From contig NZ_CP106877.1 of NCBI RefSeq assembly GCF_026547205.1, forward strand, positions 1,204,771 to 1,268,770: DNA of 64,000 bases. The letters run 5' to 3'. A program made the translations under genes and the position numbers. A model generated the notes under the pieces. That model was not told where the DNA came from. It ran no database searches and saw only the letters and a list, made by a program, of their open reading frames with translations. Of this stretch, positions 19,051 through 27,544 are shown piece by piece. Source of the DNA: Fervidibacillus halotolerans. GTDB lineage: Bacteria > Bacillota > Bacilli > Bacillales > Caldibacillaceae. How positions within the stretch are numbered: the stretch's first letter is position 1; the number at the start of each line of letters is the position of its first letter.

Positions 19051-19356
19051 TTATACTTGCATTCGCATAATTTCTTGATATGCTTCAATTACTTTATTAC
19101 GAATTTCCATCGTCGCATTTAACGTAATCGACGCTTTTTCAGCTGCGATCATGACTTGATGCAGTTCTACATTTTCTCCAAGAGCTAATTTTTCCGTTAA
19201 ACGATCCGCTTGAATTTGCGCATCGTTCACTTCGTTAATTGCATTTTTTAACATGTTGGAAAAAGATTGTTGGGCTTGTGAAGGACTTATATTTGTTTTT
19301 GTTTGATCATTTTGAGTAGAAATAAAATTATTGTTAAAAATCGATTGGATATTCAT
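19051..19356 (-). CDS. fliE: Hook-basal body protein FliE
   Basis: Small export-dependent protein joining the MS ring to the rod. The C-terminal half (LALGENVELHQVMIAAEKA and EIRNKVIEAYQEIMRMQV) is the conserved FliE core. An in-frame ATG at 19374 lies upstream of AAAGGAGTG; the ATG at 19356, correctly spaced after that site, gives 101 residues. Confidence 0.95.
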   Translation of the reverse strand: MNIQSIFNNNFISTQNDQTKTNISPSQAQQSFSNMLKNAINEVNDAQIQADRLTEKLALGENVELHQVMIAAEKASITLNATMEIRNKVIEAYQEIMRMQV

Positions 19357-19434
19357 TTGAAACACTCCTTTCATTTAAAAAGGATCCCATTAATCGGATA
19401 TAAAGGATTCGTCATCTATCGAATCAACAAAAAA

Positions 19435-19878
19435 CTATTTTCCGATTTCTAACGTTTTTAACAGCATCGCCTTTGAAGCATTTAACACCGTGACATTCGC
19501 TTCATACGTTCGGGTCGTACTTAACAAATCGACCATTTCCCGTAGCGGATCCACATTTGGCATTTGAACATACCCATCCTCGTTTGCATCCGGATGACTA
19601 GGATTATAGACGAGTTTAAAAGGGGTTGAATCCTCGACAATTTTTGATACTTTCACGCCCGATCCTGACGACTGTTCTTTCAATGTACTATTAAATATGG
19701 AGGAAAAAGATTGGCCTTGTTCTTGAAGGACGACAGATTTTCGACGATAAGGAATCCAATTTCCATCAACGAGTTCGCCCCTCGTCGTCTCTGCGTTCGC
19801 CATATTCGAGGAAATTACGTCCATCCGAAGTCTAGATGCTGTTAAAGCAGATGCTGAAATATTTAAACTTGAAAACAT
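19435..19878 (-). CDS. flgC: Flagellar proximal rod protein FlgC
   Basis: Rod protein of 147 residues. The N-terminus MFSSLNISASALTASRLRMD, the SSNMANAETTR motif and the C-terminal EMVDLLSTTRTYEANVTVLNASKAML (in part) are the rod/hook family ends. The ATG shares one base with the flgB stop (TAATG) and has AAAGGAGGGAG upstream. Confidence 0.96.
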   Translation of the reverse strand: MFSSLNISASALTASRLRMDVISSNMANAETTRGELVDGNWIPYRRKSVVLQEQGQSFSSIFNSTLKEQSSGSGVKVSKIVEDSTPFKLVYNPSHPDANEDGYVQMPNVDPLREMVDLLSTTRTYEANVTVLNASKAMLLKTLEIGK

Positions 19879-20273
19879 TATTGGCTCCCTCCTTTAATAA
19901 CGGATTGCAACGTTTGGAATTTACCGTTCAATCGATCAACAATCGCGTTATAATAAATTTGATTTTGAGCCAATTTTACCATTTCCAAGTCCACATCTAC
20001 ACTGTTTCCATTATGATTGTATTGGACATTCGGCTCGGTAGTAACAATCGGATTCGAAGTGGTTGGGGAGATCGGAATATGTTTTTCGTTTGTCAAATTT
20101 GCTTTAAATGATCCATTCATTTTCTCATCTAAGATCGCCTTAAATTTGACATCCCTTGCTTTGTAATTTGGTGTATCAACATTAGCAATATTATGTGAAA
20201 TAACCTTTTGTTTCACTGTTGAATAATCCAATGACGTTTCCAACAATGAAATGGTGTTTGAAAATAATTTCAT
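19878..20273 (-). CDS. flgB: Flagellar proximal rod protein FlgB
   Basis: First gene of the fla/che operon, a rod component of 131 residues. Motifs VISHNIANVDTPNYKARDVKF and LEMVKLAQNQIYYNAIVDRL (in part) are characteristic. The frame is open to 20327, but GGAGGAGAAAAGG directly before the ATG at 20273 sets the start, giving MKLFSNTISLLE, close to the B. subtilis length. A sigma-A-type promoter lies 63-91 bases upstream. Confidence 0.96.
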   Translation of the reverse strand: MKLFSNTISLLETSLDYSTVKQKVISHNIANVDTPNYKARDVKFKAILDEKMNGSFKANLTNEKHIPISPTTSNPIVTTEPNVQYNHNGNSVDVDLEMVKLAQNQIYYNAIVDRLNGKFQTLQSVIKGGSQ

Positions 20274-20335
20274 CCTTTTCTCCTCCAAAAATCGTAATAA
20301 AATGATGAAATCCGACAATATTTTCATATATCTTT

Positions 20336-20364
20336 ATATTAATCATTGTTTCAAATAATGTAAA
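20336..20364 (-). promoter_or_regulatory. Sigma-A-type promoter of the fla/che operon
   Basis: On the minus strand TTTACA (20364-20359), a 17-base spacer and TAATAT (20341-20336) form a near-consensus sigma-A promoter 63 bases before the flgB ATG. A further possible sigma-D match downstream (TAAA with GTCGGAT at 16 bases) is too weak to call. Confidence 0.7.
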
Positions 20365-20449
20365 CAGCTTCATCATAGGTATAATTGCCTATTTTTTGGA
20401 AAAAAGTAGATTGGATAAATAGGACGTATAGAGATTGTTTCCGTAATCA

Positions 20450-20479
20450 TTCGACATCTTTTAATACTATTCGACGAAA
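20450..20479 (-). promoter_or_regulatory. Two tandem Spo0A-box-like sequences upstream of the flagellar promoter
   Basis: Read on the minus strand, TTTCGTCGAA and ATGTCGAA sit in tandem with 20 bases between their GTCGAA cores, two helical turns apart. The first differs from the Spo0A box TTTTGTCGAA at one position. They lie about 86 bases upstream of the -35 element. Binding is inference from sequence only. The rest of 20365-20581 shows nothing else I can name. Confidence 0.35.
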
Positions 20480-20597
20480 TTCACTTAAATCCTTTATTTT
20501 TTTTACAACAATTGTATTTTCCACATTTAAATCCTAACAAAATTTGCTACTAGAATTACTATCGTTTTTAAACAAAAAACAGGCACTATAATTTTTG

Positions 20598-20630
20598 GTG
20601 TTGGTGACTAAACCTAACACCTTTTTTTGA
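20598..20630 (+). terminator. Strong hairpin with T-run at the left end of the IS remnant
   Basis: The inverted repeat GGTGTT / AACACC, extended by a GGT/ACC pair around a short loop, is followed by TTTTTTT on the plus strand. Such a structure near an IS end typically blocks transcription entering the transposase from outside. There is no plus-strand gene upstream for it to serve. Confidence 0.6.
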
Positions 20631-20705
20631 TCAAAAAAATAGAGACAAGTGACACTTCCCTAGTAAAATGTAATCGCCAAACCACATTTAAAGGAGTGAT
20701 GTCAC

Positions 20706-21014
20706 ATGTCTCAACATGATTGGATATGCATTTTATTGAATATAAAAAGATAATAATATCTTTTTTGAGAACGAAGAACTTTAAGCTCTTAAAGAAGGTG
20801 TTGTCAAAAAAACAAAACACGTCTCCAAATATTTAAAAACCGCCATCAAACACAATGATGAAATACATACCTCATGTAGAAAATACGTTTACATGAAAAT
20901 ACAACAACGGGGTTTTGGAAGGAATCAATAAAGACGAAGACGATGAAACCCATTGCCTTTGGTTATAAGTGCTTTGATTATTTTATACATCGTATTCTTT
21001 TTACCAATCATTTC
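20706..21014 (+). pseudogene. Broken ISL3-family transposase
   Basis: Starts ATG with GGAGTG upstream (MSQHDWICILLNIKR) and stops at once. Further on, one frame reads NNGVLEGINKDEDDE at about 20903-20947 and a shifted frame reads MKPIAFGYKCFDYFIHRIL at 20943-20999. Together these match the ISL3 transposase C-terminal pattern N-G-x-x-E-G-I-N ... K-x-I-A-F-G-Y-x-x-F-x-x-F-x-x-R-I-L. The catalytic core is missing (about 300 bases remain of roughly 1200), so it is a dead, internally deleted copy. Confidence 0.65.
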
Positions 21015-21057
21015 GTAACCATAAAAAAGGTGTCCATTAAGTCCAAAATAGAAAACA

Positions 21058-21170
21058 TTTGCGGCGACTCCTGCGGGGAAAGCACGGGTCTCGAGACTCC
21101 GCAGGAGAGAAGTGACGAGGAGGTTTGAGCCGTACCACTGGATGCGCGTCCGCCAATGGAACGTATAACT
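21058..21170. repeat. GC-rich structured intergenic repeat of Bacillaceae type
   Basis: A GC-rich island in AT-rich surroundings. CTCCTGCGG at 21068-21076 pairs perfectly with CCGCAGGAG at 21099-21107, enclosing a second self-complementary element (GTCTCGAGAC-like, near 21088-21097). Downstream follows AGTGACGAGGAGG and a GCGTCCGCC-type end. From memory, repeats with GCGACTCCTGCGGG ... GCGACGAGGAGG are scattered in many copies through Bacillus and Geobacillus relatives. This copy is degenerate in its 3' third. Only one copy is in the window. Confidence 0.65.
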
Positions 21171-21263
21171 TTAAACCAATTTTGGATGAATGGACAACGT
21201 GATCCGATTACATTTTACTAAAAAAAATTACGAAATTATTCTCCAACACGATTTGACAAAGAA

Positions 21264-21300
21264 ACAAAAAACAAAGCGGAAAATTCATCCGCTCTGCTTT
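21264..21300 (-). terminator. Terminator of the xerC-hslV-hslU-codY operon
   Basis: On the minus strand AGAGCGGA pairs with TCCGCTTT across a short loop (tgaattt), followed by GTTTTTTGTTT. It lies 25 bases after the codY stop and isolates codY from the flagellar operon. Confidence 0.75.
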
Positions 21301-21324
21301 TCATTCGATTTCGAAAAAAACCGA

Positions 21325-22101
21325 TTATGATTTTACTTTTTCAAGTTCTTCGAGAAATTTATCGTTCAATACTTTGATAAATGTTCCTTTCATTCCAAGG
21401 GAACGGGATTCAATGACCCCTGCACTTTCTAATTTTCTCAAAGCATTTACGATTACTGAACGAGTAATACCGACCCGATCAGCGATTTTGGAAGCTACTA
21501 ATAATCCTTCTTTTCCGTTTAATTCTTCAAAAATATGTTCAATTGCTTCTAATTCACTGTAAGAAAGGGAGCTGATTGCCATTTGAACGACCGCTTTACT
21601 GCGGGCTTCTTCTTCAATTTCTTCAGATTTTTCCCGCAAAATTTCCATTCCTACAACGGTTGCACCATATTCAGCAAGAATTAAATCATCATCATTAAAT
21701 TCTTGATTTAATCGGGATAGAATTAATGTACCGAGTCTTTCACCTGCACCGACAATCGGTACAATCGTCGTTAATCCGGTTTTGAATAGTTCTTTATTTT
21801 CCACTGGGAAAGCTGTATACTCACTATTCACATCAATATTAGCAGTCGTATCGGTTATATTGAAAAGATTTTTCGTATAGTCTTCTGGAAATTGACGATC
21901 CTCTAACATTTTTTTCATCCGCTCATTTTCAATTTGTTGGACGATGGAAAATCCGAGCAATTTCCCTCTTCTACTAACAATAAACACATTCGCATCAATA
22001 ACATCCCGAAGAATTTCAGACATTTCTTTAAAATTAACAGGTTTCCCCCCTGCATTTTGCAACATCGCATTAATTTTTCTAGTTCTTGCTAATAATTCCA
22101 T
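21325..22101 (-). CDS. codY: GTP- and branched-chain amino acid-sensing global repressor CodY
   Basis: Represses stationary-phase and nitrogen/amino-acid genes when GTP and branched-chain amino acids are abundant. N-terminal GAF domain (about 1-155) and C-terminal winged helix ([20 protein letters not shown] region, about 203-222, with [12 protein letters not shown] after it) are nearly identical to B. subtilis CodY. Two start codons compete: the ATG at 22107 is only 2 bases from AGGAGG, while the ATG at 22101 has ideal spacing and gives [11 protein letters not shown] and 258 residues. Last gene of the xerC-hslV-hslU-codY operon. Confidence 0.97.
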   Translation of the reverse strand: MELLARTRKINAMLQNAGGKPVNFKEMSEILRDVIDANVFIVSRRGKLLGFSIVQQIENERMKKMLEDRQFPEDYTKNLFNITDTTANIDVNSEYTAFPVENKELFKTGLTTIVPIVGAGERLGTLILSRLNQEFNDDDLILAEYGATVVGMEILREKSEEIEEEARSKAVVQMAISSLSYSELEAIEHIFEELNGKEGLLVASKIADRVGITRSVIVNALRKLESAGVIESRSLGMKGTFIKVLNDKFLEELEKVKS

Positions 22102-22166
22102 ATCCATTACCTCCTATTTTTCATTTGTTATTCATCTTATCGTTTTCCATACATGTTCTTTTTCCA

Positions 22167-23579
22167 TTACAAAATAAATTCACTTAAATCTTTGTCCTTC
22201 GAAATTGCTCCTAGTTTTTCATCTACATATTGGGGAGTAATCGTAATTTTCTCCAGCGTAATATCAGGCGCCTCAAAGGATAAATCTTCCAATAATTTTT
22301 CCATAATCGTATACAGTCTTCTCGCACCGATATTATCCGTATTTTGATTCACTTCATATGCAACTTCAGCAATTCTACGAATAGCTTCGTCTGAAAATTC
22401 TATTTTTATACCTTCTGTTTCCAATAATGCGATATATTGTTTAATGATCGCATTATCCGGTTCAATCAAAATTCGCACAAAGTCATCAATTTGAAGTTTA
22501 TTCAATTCGACTCTGATCGGAAATCTTCCTTGTAATTCAGGAATTAAATCTGAGGGCTTCGCCATATGGAATGCACCGGCAGCAATAAATAAAATATGAT
22601 CCGTTTTAACCGGTCCGTATTTCGTCACTACCGTCGAACCTTCCACAACAGGTAAGATATCCCGTTGAACACCTTCCCTAGAAACATCGACAGAGCTTCC
22701 ATTTCCTTTGCTAGCGATTTTATCGATCTCATCGATGAAAATAATCCCTGTTTGTTCGGCCCTTTGAATCGCCTCTTGAACAACTTCATCCATGTCGATC
22801 AATTTGTTAATTTCTTCATTTACTAAAATTTTTCTTGCATCTTTTACAGGGAGTTTCCTTTTTTTTCTCTTTTTTGGAAGGAAACTACTTAAAGCATCTT
22901 GTAAATTAATGCCCATTTGTTCCATTCCAGAACCTTGCAACATATCGAACATGGATGGAGCTTGTTCTTCGATTTCAATAGTCACCATTTCATTTTCTAG
23001 TTCGCCCTTCTCTAATTTTTCTTTAATAATTTTTCTTTTCGTAGAGATCGATTCATCTTCCTGTTCCGTTTCTTGATGCTGATCGTCTTTTTGTTCTCCT
23101 CCGAATAGTAAATCGAATGGATTTTTTACATTCGCTTGCCTTTTCATCGAAGGTACAAGAAGATGAACCAGTCGGCGATTGGCATTTTGTTGGGCCTTTT
23201 CTTTTACAGTATCAGCTTTTACTTGTTTAACGAGACGAACGCTCGTTTCCACTAAATCCCGGACCATTGATTCAACGTCTCGACCGACGTAACCAACTTC
23301 CGTAAATTTTGTTGCTTCAACTTTCACAAAGGGGGCTTGAACAAGCTTAGCGATTCTTCGAGCAATTTCGGTTTTACCGACCCCCGTCGGCCCAATCATT
23401 AATATATTTTTCGGTATTACTTCATCTCGGATCTTTTCCGGTAATAAACCTCTTCGCCAGCGATTGCGAAGGGCGATAGCAACCGCTCGTTTCGCTTCCT
23501 TCTGACCGACAATAAATTGGTCTAATTTTTCAACGATTTCCCTCGGGGTTAAATGCGCCTCAATTTCCCTTTGATTCAT
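22167..23579 (-). CDS. hslU: HslU/ClpY, ATPase subunit of the HslVU protease
   Basis: AAA+ unfoldase that feeds substrates to HslV. Walker A GPTGVGKT is at residues 63-70; Walker B ([11 protein letters not shown]) and the sensor region follow, with the variable I-domain between (about 110-250), which here is rich in Lys/Glu. The C-terminal tail KDLSEFIL is the docking segment for HslV. At 470 residues it is of normal size. Ribosome site GGGAGTGA. It lies 29 bases after hslV. Confidence 0.97.
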   Translation of the reverse strand: MNQREIEAHLTPREIVEKLDQFIVGQKEAKRAVAIALRNRWRRGLLPEKIRDEVIPKNILMIGPTGVGKTEIARRIAKLVQAPFVKVEATKFTEVGYVGRDVESMVRDLVETSVRLVKQVKADTVKEKAQQNANRRLVHLLVPSMKRQANVKNPFDLLFGGEQKDDQHQETEQEDESISTKRKIIKEKLEKGELENEMVTIEIEEQAPSMFDMLQGSGMEQMGINLQDALSSFLPKKRKKRKLPVKDARKILVNEEINKLIDMDEVVQEAIQRAEQTGIIFIDEIDKIASKGNGSSVDVSREGVQRDILPVVEGSTVVTKYGPVKTDHILFIAAGAFHMAKPSDLIPELQGRFPIRVELNKLQIDDFVRILIEPDNAIIKQYIALLETEGIKIEFSDEAIRRIAEVAYEVNQNTDNIGARRLYTIMEKLLEDLSFEAPDITLEKITITPQYVDEKLGAISKDKDLSEFIL

Positions 23580-23608
23580 TATGTCACTCCCTTATTTCCA
23601 ACAACAAA

Positions 23609-24148
23609 TTATAATTCTTCTACAATAATATTCCTATTCGTATATACACAAAGATTTGCTGCAATTTCTAAAGAAGCTTTAGCGATCTCAGTTGCAGACA
23701 GGTGACATGCATACGTTTTTAACGCCCTGCCTGCTGATAAAGCATAGTTCCCTCCAGAACCGATAGCCAAGATCCCATCATCGGGCTCTATAACTTCCCC
23801 CGTTCCTGAGATCAACAACATATGGGTCTTGTTCATCACAATTAACATCGCTTCCAGTTTACGTAATACTTTATCACTTCTCCACTGCTTCGCCAATTCA
23901 ACAGATGCCCTCTGTAAATTCCCATTATATTCTTCCAATTTTCCTTCAAACATTTCAAATAATGTAAATGCATCGGCAACTGAACCTGCAAAACCAGCGA
24001 GAACTTTCCCGCTATATAATTTTCTTACCTTTTTTGCTGTATGTTTCATCACAACCGCATTTCCAAATGTCACCTGACCGTCTCCAGCCATTGCGCCTTT
24101 CCCATTATGATGAATGGCAAATATGGTCGTTGCATGAAATTGACTCAC
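23609..24148 (-). CDS. hslV: HslV/ClpQ, peptidase subunit of the HslVU protease
   Basis: Proteasome-like peptidase. The longest frame starts at 24169, but that leader contains the ribosome site AAAGGAGGG. A GTG at 24148, properly spaced, gives [29 protein letters not shown] and 179 residues. After Met removal the first residue is serine, as in B. subtilis CodW, which is an N-terminal serine protease rather than the usual threonine type. The conserved [18 protein letters not shown] and [10 protein letters not shown] motifs are present. The start lies a few bases after the xerC stop. Confidence 0.94.
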   Translation of the reverse strand: MSQFHATTIFAIHHNGKGAMAGDGQVTFGNAVVMKHTAKKVRKLYSGKVLAGFAGSVADAFTLFEMFEGKLEEYNGNLQRASVELAKQWRSDKVLRKLEAMLIVMNKTHMLLISGTGEVIEPDDGILAIGSGGNYALSAGRALKTYACHLSATEIAKASLEIAANLCVYTNRNIIVEEL

Positions 24149-24161
24149 CAAGAACCCTCCT

Positions 24162-25058
24162 TTACGCACGGGGATGATGTTGAGAATATACTTTCTTCAA
24201 TCGTTCTTTCGTTACATGTGTATATACTTGTGTAGAAGATAAGTGGGAATGACCTAACAATTCTTGAACGGTACGTAAATCTGCGCCATTGTTTAATAAA
24301 TGAGTTGCAAAAGAATGCCGAATCATATGGGGGTGAACATGGTAATTTTCCCCTGCTTGGTCAATAATCCGTTGGAAAATATATTGGATACCTCTCACTG
24401 TCAACGGCGTTCCTCTTTGATTAACAAATAAAAACGGATGATTATGTTTTTTCATCAATTTTTGCCGTCCATTTTGTAAATAGTCCTGCAGAGCTTTTCT
24501 TGCCATCGATCCAAAGGGAATATATCTTTGTTTCTTTCCCTTTCCCGTGACGAGAAGTACCGATAATTGTTCATCCACATCCGAAAGGCGAATACCCGCA
24601 CATTCAGCAACCCGAATACCTGTTGCATACATCAGTTCTAACAAGGCTAAATCCCGTTTCCCAACCGGATCGGACGTATCGATCGAATGAAATAAAAATT
24701 CCAGTTCTTGTTCATAAAAAAATTCTGGCAGGCGCTTTTCCAGTTTCGGCAAAGTGACCTGTGCGAAAGGATTGGATTTTACATATGATTCACGCATTAA
24801 AAATTTGTAAAAGGAACGGAGAACTGAAATTTTCCGTGTTACCGATTTTTTTGCATACCTCTGTCCATATAATTTCGTTAAGTATAATCGCGCATCCTGA
24901 TAAGTGACAAGTTGCAGATTATGTATTTCTTGTTCATTCATGAACATAAAAAAATCTTGAACATCATGTTTGTAGGCGCCAATTGTATATTGTGAATAAT
25001 TTTTTTCTATTTGTAAATATTCAATGAATTTCTGTAACAAAAAATTCATATTTTCCAA
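24162..25058 (-). CDS. xerC: Tyrosine recombinase XerC (CodV)
   Basis: Site-specific recombinase that resolves chromosome dimers at dif with a partner Xer protein. The N-terminal SAM-like DNA-binding domain begins [20 protein letters not shown]; the catalytic domain holds the conserved R ([14 protein letters not shown]), K ([12 protein letters not shown]), HxxR ([14 protein letters not shown]), the second H ([13 protein letters not shown]) and nucleophile Y in QVYTHV. The frame is open to a GTG at 25067; AGAAGGTGA fits a TTG at 25058 (MENMNFLLQ), the same N-terminus as B. subtilis CodV. In related genomes trmFO precedes it; here it does not. Confidence 0.94.
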   Translation of the reverse strand: MENMNFLLQKFIEYLQIEKNYSQYTIGAYKHDVQDFFMFMNEQEIHNLQLVTYQDARLYLTKLYGQRYAKKSVTRKISVLRSFYKFLMRESYVKSNPFAQVTLPKLEKRLPEFFYEQELEFLFHSIDTSDPVGKRDLALLELMYATGIRVAECAGIRLSDVDEQLSVLLVTGKGKKQRYIPFGSMARKALQDYLQNGRQKLMKKHNHPFLFVNQRGTPLTVRGIQYIFQRIIDQAGENYHVHPHMIRHSFATHLLNNGADLRTVQELLGHSHLSSTQVYTHVTKERLKKVYSQHHPRA

Positions 25059-25085
25059 CAGATTCACCTTCTAATTGGCTTTTAA

Positions 25086-25114
25086 ATAATAACACAAATA
25101 TTTGAATATTGCAA
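25086..25114 (-). promoter_or_regulatory. Sigma-A-type promoter before xerC-hslV-hslU-codY
   Basis: TTGCAA (25114-25109), 17 bases, TATTAT (25091-25086) on the minus strand, 28 bases before the xerC start. A second candidate further up is TTGGAT (25247-25242), 16 bases, TATAAT (25225-25220). An inverted repeat AAAATCATC/GATGATTTT (25156-25198, 25-base loop) lies between the two. Confidence 0.6.
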
Positions 25115-25277
25115 CAGTTGGATTATGGCAATTCCTAACTTTCTGAATTGAAATAAAAATCATCTTGAAATGAACGTTTAGAAAAACATGATGATTTTCA
25201 AAGTTTATCCAATTATTATATTATATCATTTTTTTTTATTTATCCAAACAGTTTTATTTAATTCACATATCTTTCAA

Positions 25278-25305
25278 GAAAAAAAGAGTGAATGGACTCA
25301 CTCTT
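25278..25305 (-). terminator. Terminator of topA
   Basis: AAGAGTGA and TCACTCTT form a perfect 8-bp stem with loop GTCCAT, followed by TTTTTTC on the minus strand. The stem starts within the topA stop codon. Confidence 0.9.
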
Positions 25306-27376
25306 ATAGTTCCTCTTTATAATCACATTGACTACACTGTATTTGTACGCCTTTTTTTATTTTTTTCTCCACTAACATTCCACTACATTTTGGACAAGGA
25401 CGATTGACCGGTTTATCCCAGGAAAGAAAATCACATTCAGGATAACGATTGCAACCGTAAAAAACCCGCTTGTTCTTACTTTTTCTTTCGATCACTTGAC
25501 CCTTTTTACATTTTGGACATGTAACACCGATTTCTTTCACGATTGGCTTTGTGTTTCTACATTCGGGAAAATTGCTACAAGCCATAAATTTACCGAAACG
25601 ACCCATCTTGATCACCATCGGGTGTCCGCATTTCTCACAATCTTGGCCTGCGTATTCATCTTCAATTTCTACCTTCTCCATTTCAATCTCTGCTTTTTCT
25701 AAGTTTTTCTTAAACCCGTTATAGAAATGGTCCAAAATATTAATCCAATTTTCCTTTCCTTCTTCAATCAAATCCAAATCCGATTCCATTTTTGCAGTGA
25801 ATTCAACATCGATGATTTCGGGAAAAAATTCGGAAATTAATTCGATGACAATTCTTCCTAATTCTGTCGGAACAAACCGCTTTTTATCTAACGTTACGTA
25901 ACCACGCCTTTGAATCGTATCGAGGATCGGTGCATATGTAGAAGGACGACCGATCCCCAATTCTTCTAATGTTTTAACGAGCCTTGCCTCCGTATATCTT
26001 GGAGGTGGTTGGGTGAAATGTTGGGTCGGTTTCATTTCTATGTTTTTTACTTCATCTGATTCTTTTAAATCGGGGAGAAAGTCGTTTTCCTGTTCATCTA
26101 AATCATCCGAACTTTCCACATATACTTTCATAAATCCTGGAAATTTTAGTTTTGAACCGTTCGCTCGAAATATAATCGAGTTGTTTTCTAAATCAACAGT
26201 CATCGTATCCATTATTGCCGAAGCCATTTGACTTGCCACAAACCGTTCCCAAATTAATTTATACAATCGGTATTGATCCCTCGATAAATATTGTTTAACG
26301 GAATTCGGTGTCCGAAACACACTTGTCGGTCGGATCGCTTCATGGGCATCTTGAACATTGTCCCCTGTTTTTTCCTTTCTCTCCTTTTCCTTCACATATT
26401 CTTTCCCGTATTCCGTTTCGATAAACTGGGTTGCCTCCCGTTTTGCTACATCCGAGACGCGTATGGAATCCGTTCGCATATAAGTGATCAGACCAACTGT
26501 CCCTTCTTTTCCCAAGTCGATACCTTCATAAAGTTGCTGGGCGACCATCATCGTTTTTTTCGCTCGGAAATTTAATTTTCGAGCGGCTTCTTGTTGCAAC
26601 GAAGAAGTAATAAAAGGGGGAGAAGGTTGTCGTTTTCGTTCTTTTTTTACGACTTTTTTAACAGAGAAAAATTCCCCTTTTATTTTTTGGAGAATGTTTT
26701 GAACGTCCTGTTCCGATTTTAAGGATATCTTTTTCCCGTCTTTTCCATAAAAATGGGCTTCAAACGTTTCTCCATTTATTGCGAAATGACCAGTTATTTT
26801 CCAATATTCCTCTGGAACAAATTGATTAATTTCATTTTCTCGGTCGATGATTAATTTAACCGCTACCGATTGAACTCGCCCGGCACTTAATCCCTTTTTC
26901 ACTTTTTTCCATAAAATGGGGCTGATCTTATAACCGACAAGTCGATCAAGTATTCGCCTCGCTTGCTGGGCATTTACTAAATCCATATTGATTGATCTTG
27001 GTTTTTTAAAGGATTCTTTAATCGCATCCTTCGTTATTTCATTAAAAACGACTCGACAATCGCTCATTGTATCTAGCTCTAGGGAATTGGCTAAATGCCA
27101 AGCAATCGCTTCCCCTTCTCGGTCCGGGTCGGCAGCTAAATAAACTTTTTTCGCTTTTTTTGCGGCATTTTTTAATTCTTTTATAACCGGACCCTTTCCT
27201 CGAATCGTAATATATTTCGGTTGGAAACCGTTATCCACATCCACTCCGATTTGACTTTTCGGTAAATCACGGACATGACCCATGGATGCCTTTACCTTAT
27301 ATTTTTTTCCTAAATATTTTTCAATTGTTTTCGCCTTTGCCGGCGATTCCACGATCACTAAATATTCTGCTGACAT
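25304..27376 (-). CDS. topA: DNA topoisomerase I
   Basis: Type IA topoisomerase relaxing negative supercoils. The Toprim domain starts [17 protein letters not shown] and includes the acidic motif [12 protein letters not shown] (83-94). The active-site tyrosine is Y299 in [10 protein letters not shown]. Three C-terminal zinc-ribbon repeats (from about residue 575: CEKCGHP, CPKCKKG, CPKCSGM) end the 690-residue protein. Ribosome site AAGGAGGATATTTT before the ATG, adjoining a CCTCC stretch that could pair with it. Has its own promoter downstream of dprA. Confidence 0.98.
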   Translation of the reverse strand: MSAEYLVIVESPAKAKTIEKYLGKKYKVKASMGHVRDLPKSQIGVDVDNGFQPKYITIRGKGPVIKELKNAAKKAKKVYLAADPDREGEAIAWHLANSLELDTMSDCRVVFNEITKDAIKESFKKPRSINMDLVNAQQARRILDRLVGYKISPILWKKVKKGLSAGRVQSVAVKLIIDRENEINQFVPEEYWKITGHFAINGETFEAHFYGKDGKKISLKSEQDVQNILQKIKGEFFSVKKVVKKERKRQPSPPFITSSLQQEAARKLNFRAKKTMMVAQQLYEGIDLGKEGTVGLITYMRTDSIRVSDVAKREATQFIETEYGKEYVKEKERKEKTGDNVQDAHEAIRPTSVFRTPNSVKQYLSRDQYRLYKLIWERFVASQMASAIMDTMTVDLENNSIIFRANGSKLKFPGFMKVYVESSDDLDEQENDFLPDLKESDEVKNIEMKPTQHFTQPPPRYTEARLVKTLEELGIGRPSTYAPILDTIQRRGYVTLDKKRFVPTELGRIVIELISEFFPEIIDVEFTAKMESDLDLIEEGKENWINILDHFYNGFKKNLEKAEIEMEKVEIEDEYAGQDCEKCGHPMVIKMGRFGKFMACSNFPECRNTKPIVKEIGVTCPKCKKGQVIERKSKNKRVFYGCNRYPECDFLSWDKPVNRPCPKCSGMLVEKKIKKGVQIQCSQCDYKEEL

Positions 27377-27471
27377 AAAATATCCTCCTTGGAGGTTGAC
27401 TTGACATTTTCCTTTTGAACCATTTCGTTAAATGGATAAAAAGGCACTTAAAAAGATGAATCTCCCAATAA

Positions 27472-27500
27472 TTATTAAAGGAAAAGGAATGATTTGTCAA
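27472..27500 (-). promoter_or_regulatory. Sigma-A-type promoter of topA
   Basis: On the minus strand a perfect TTGACA (27500-27495), 17 bases, then TAATAA (27477-27472), about 95 bases before the topA ATG and 44 bases after the dprA stop. This lets topA be expressed apart from dprA. Confidence 0.75.
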
Positions 27501-27544
27501 TAAGCAAATGATATTCTAATGAAAAAACTGAAATCTTATTTTCA

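Larger units (their letters stand above)
20582..21014 (+). mobile_element. Degenerate ISL3-family insertion sequence remnant
   Basis: On the plus strand the stretch begins GGCACTATAATTTTTGGTG, a plausible IS end, followed by a stem TGTT/AACA-type terminator (GGTGTTGGTgactaaACCTAACACC plus seven T) at 20598-20630 and a ribosome site before an ATG at 20706. The coding remnant ends in fragments that look like the C-terminus of ISL3 transposases (see next entry). The right-hand inverted repeat is not recognisable; the element seems internally deleted and truncated. Confidence 0.6.

Noticed and set aside
20300-20335. Sigma-D promoter for flgB
   Set aside because: TAAA and GTCGGATT are present but the spacing is 16 and only 4 of 8 bases of the -10 agree; a sigma-A promoter explains the position better.
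20614-20820. 68-codon minus-strand frame in the codY-flgB gap
   Set aside because: It lies antisense to the IS remnant, lacks a ribosome site and is Phe/Lys-rich from AT-rich sequence.
25156-25198. Inverted repeat AAAATCATC/GATGATTTT upstream of xerC as a riboswitch or terminator
   Set aside because: It is AT-rich with a 25-base loop and no U-run; it may be an operator, but nothing in the sequence points to a regulator.
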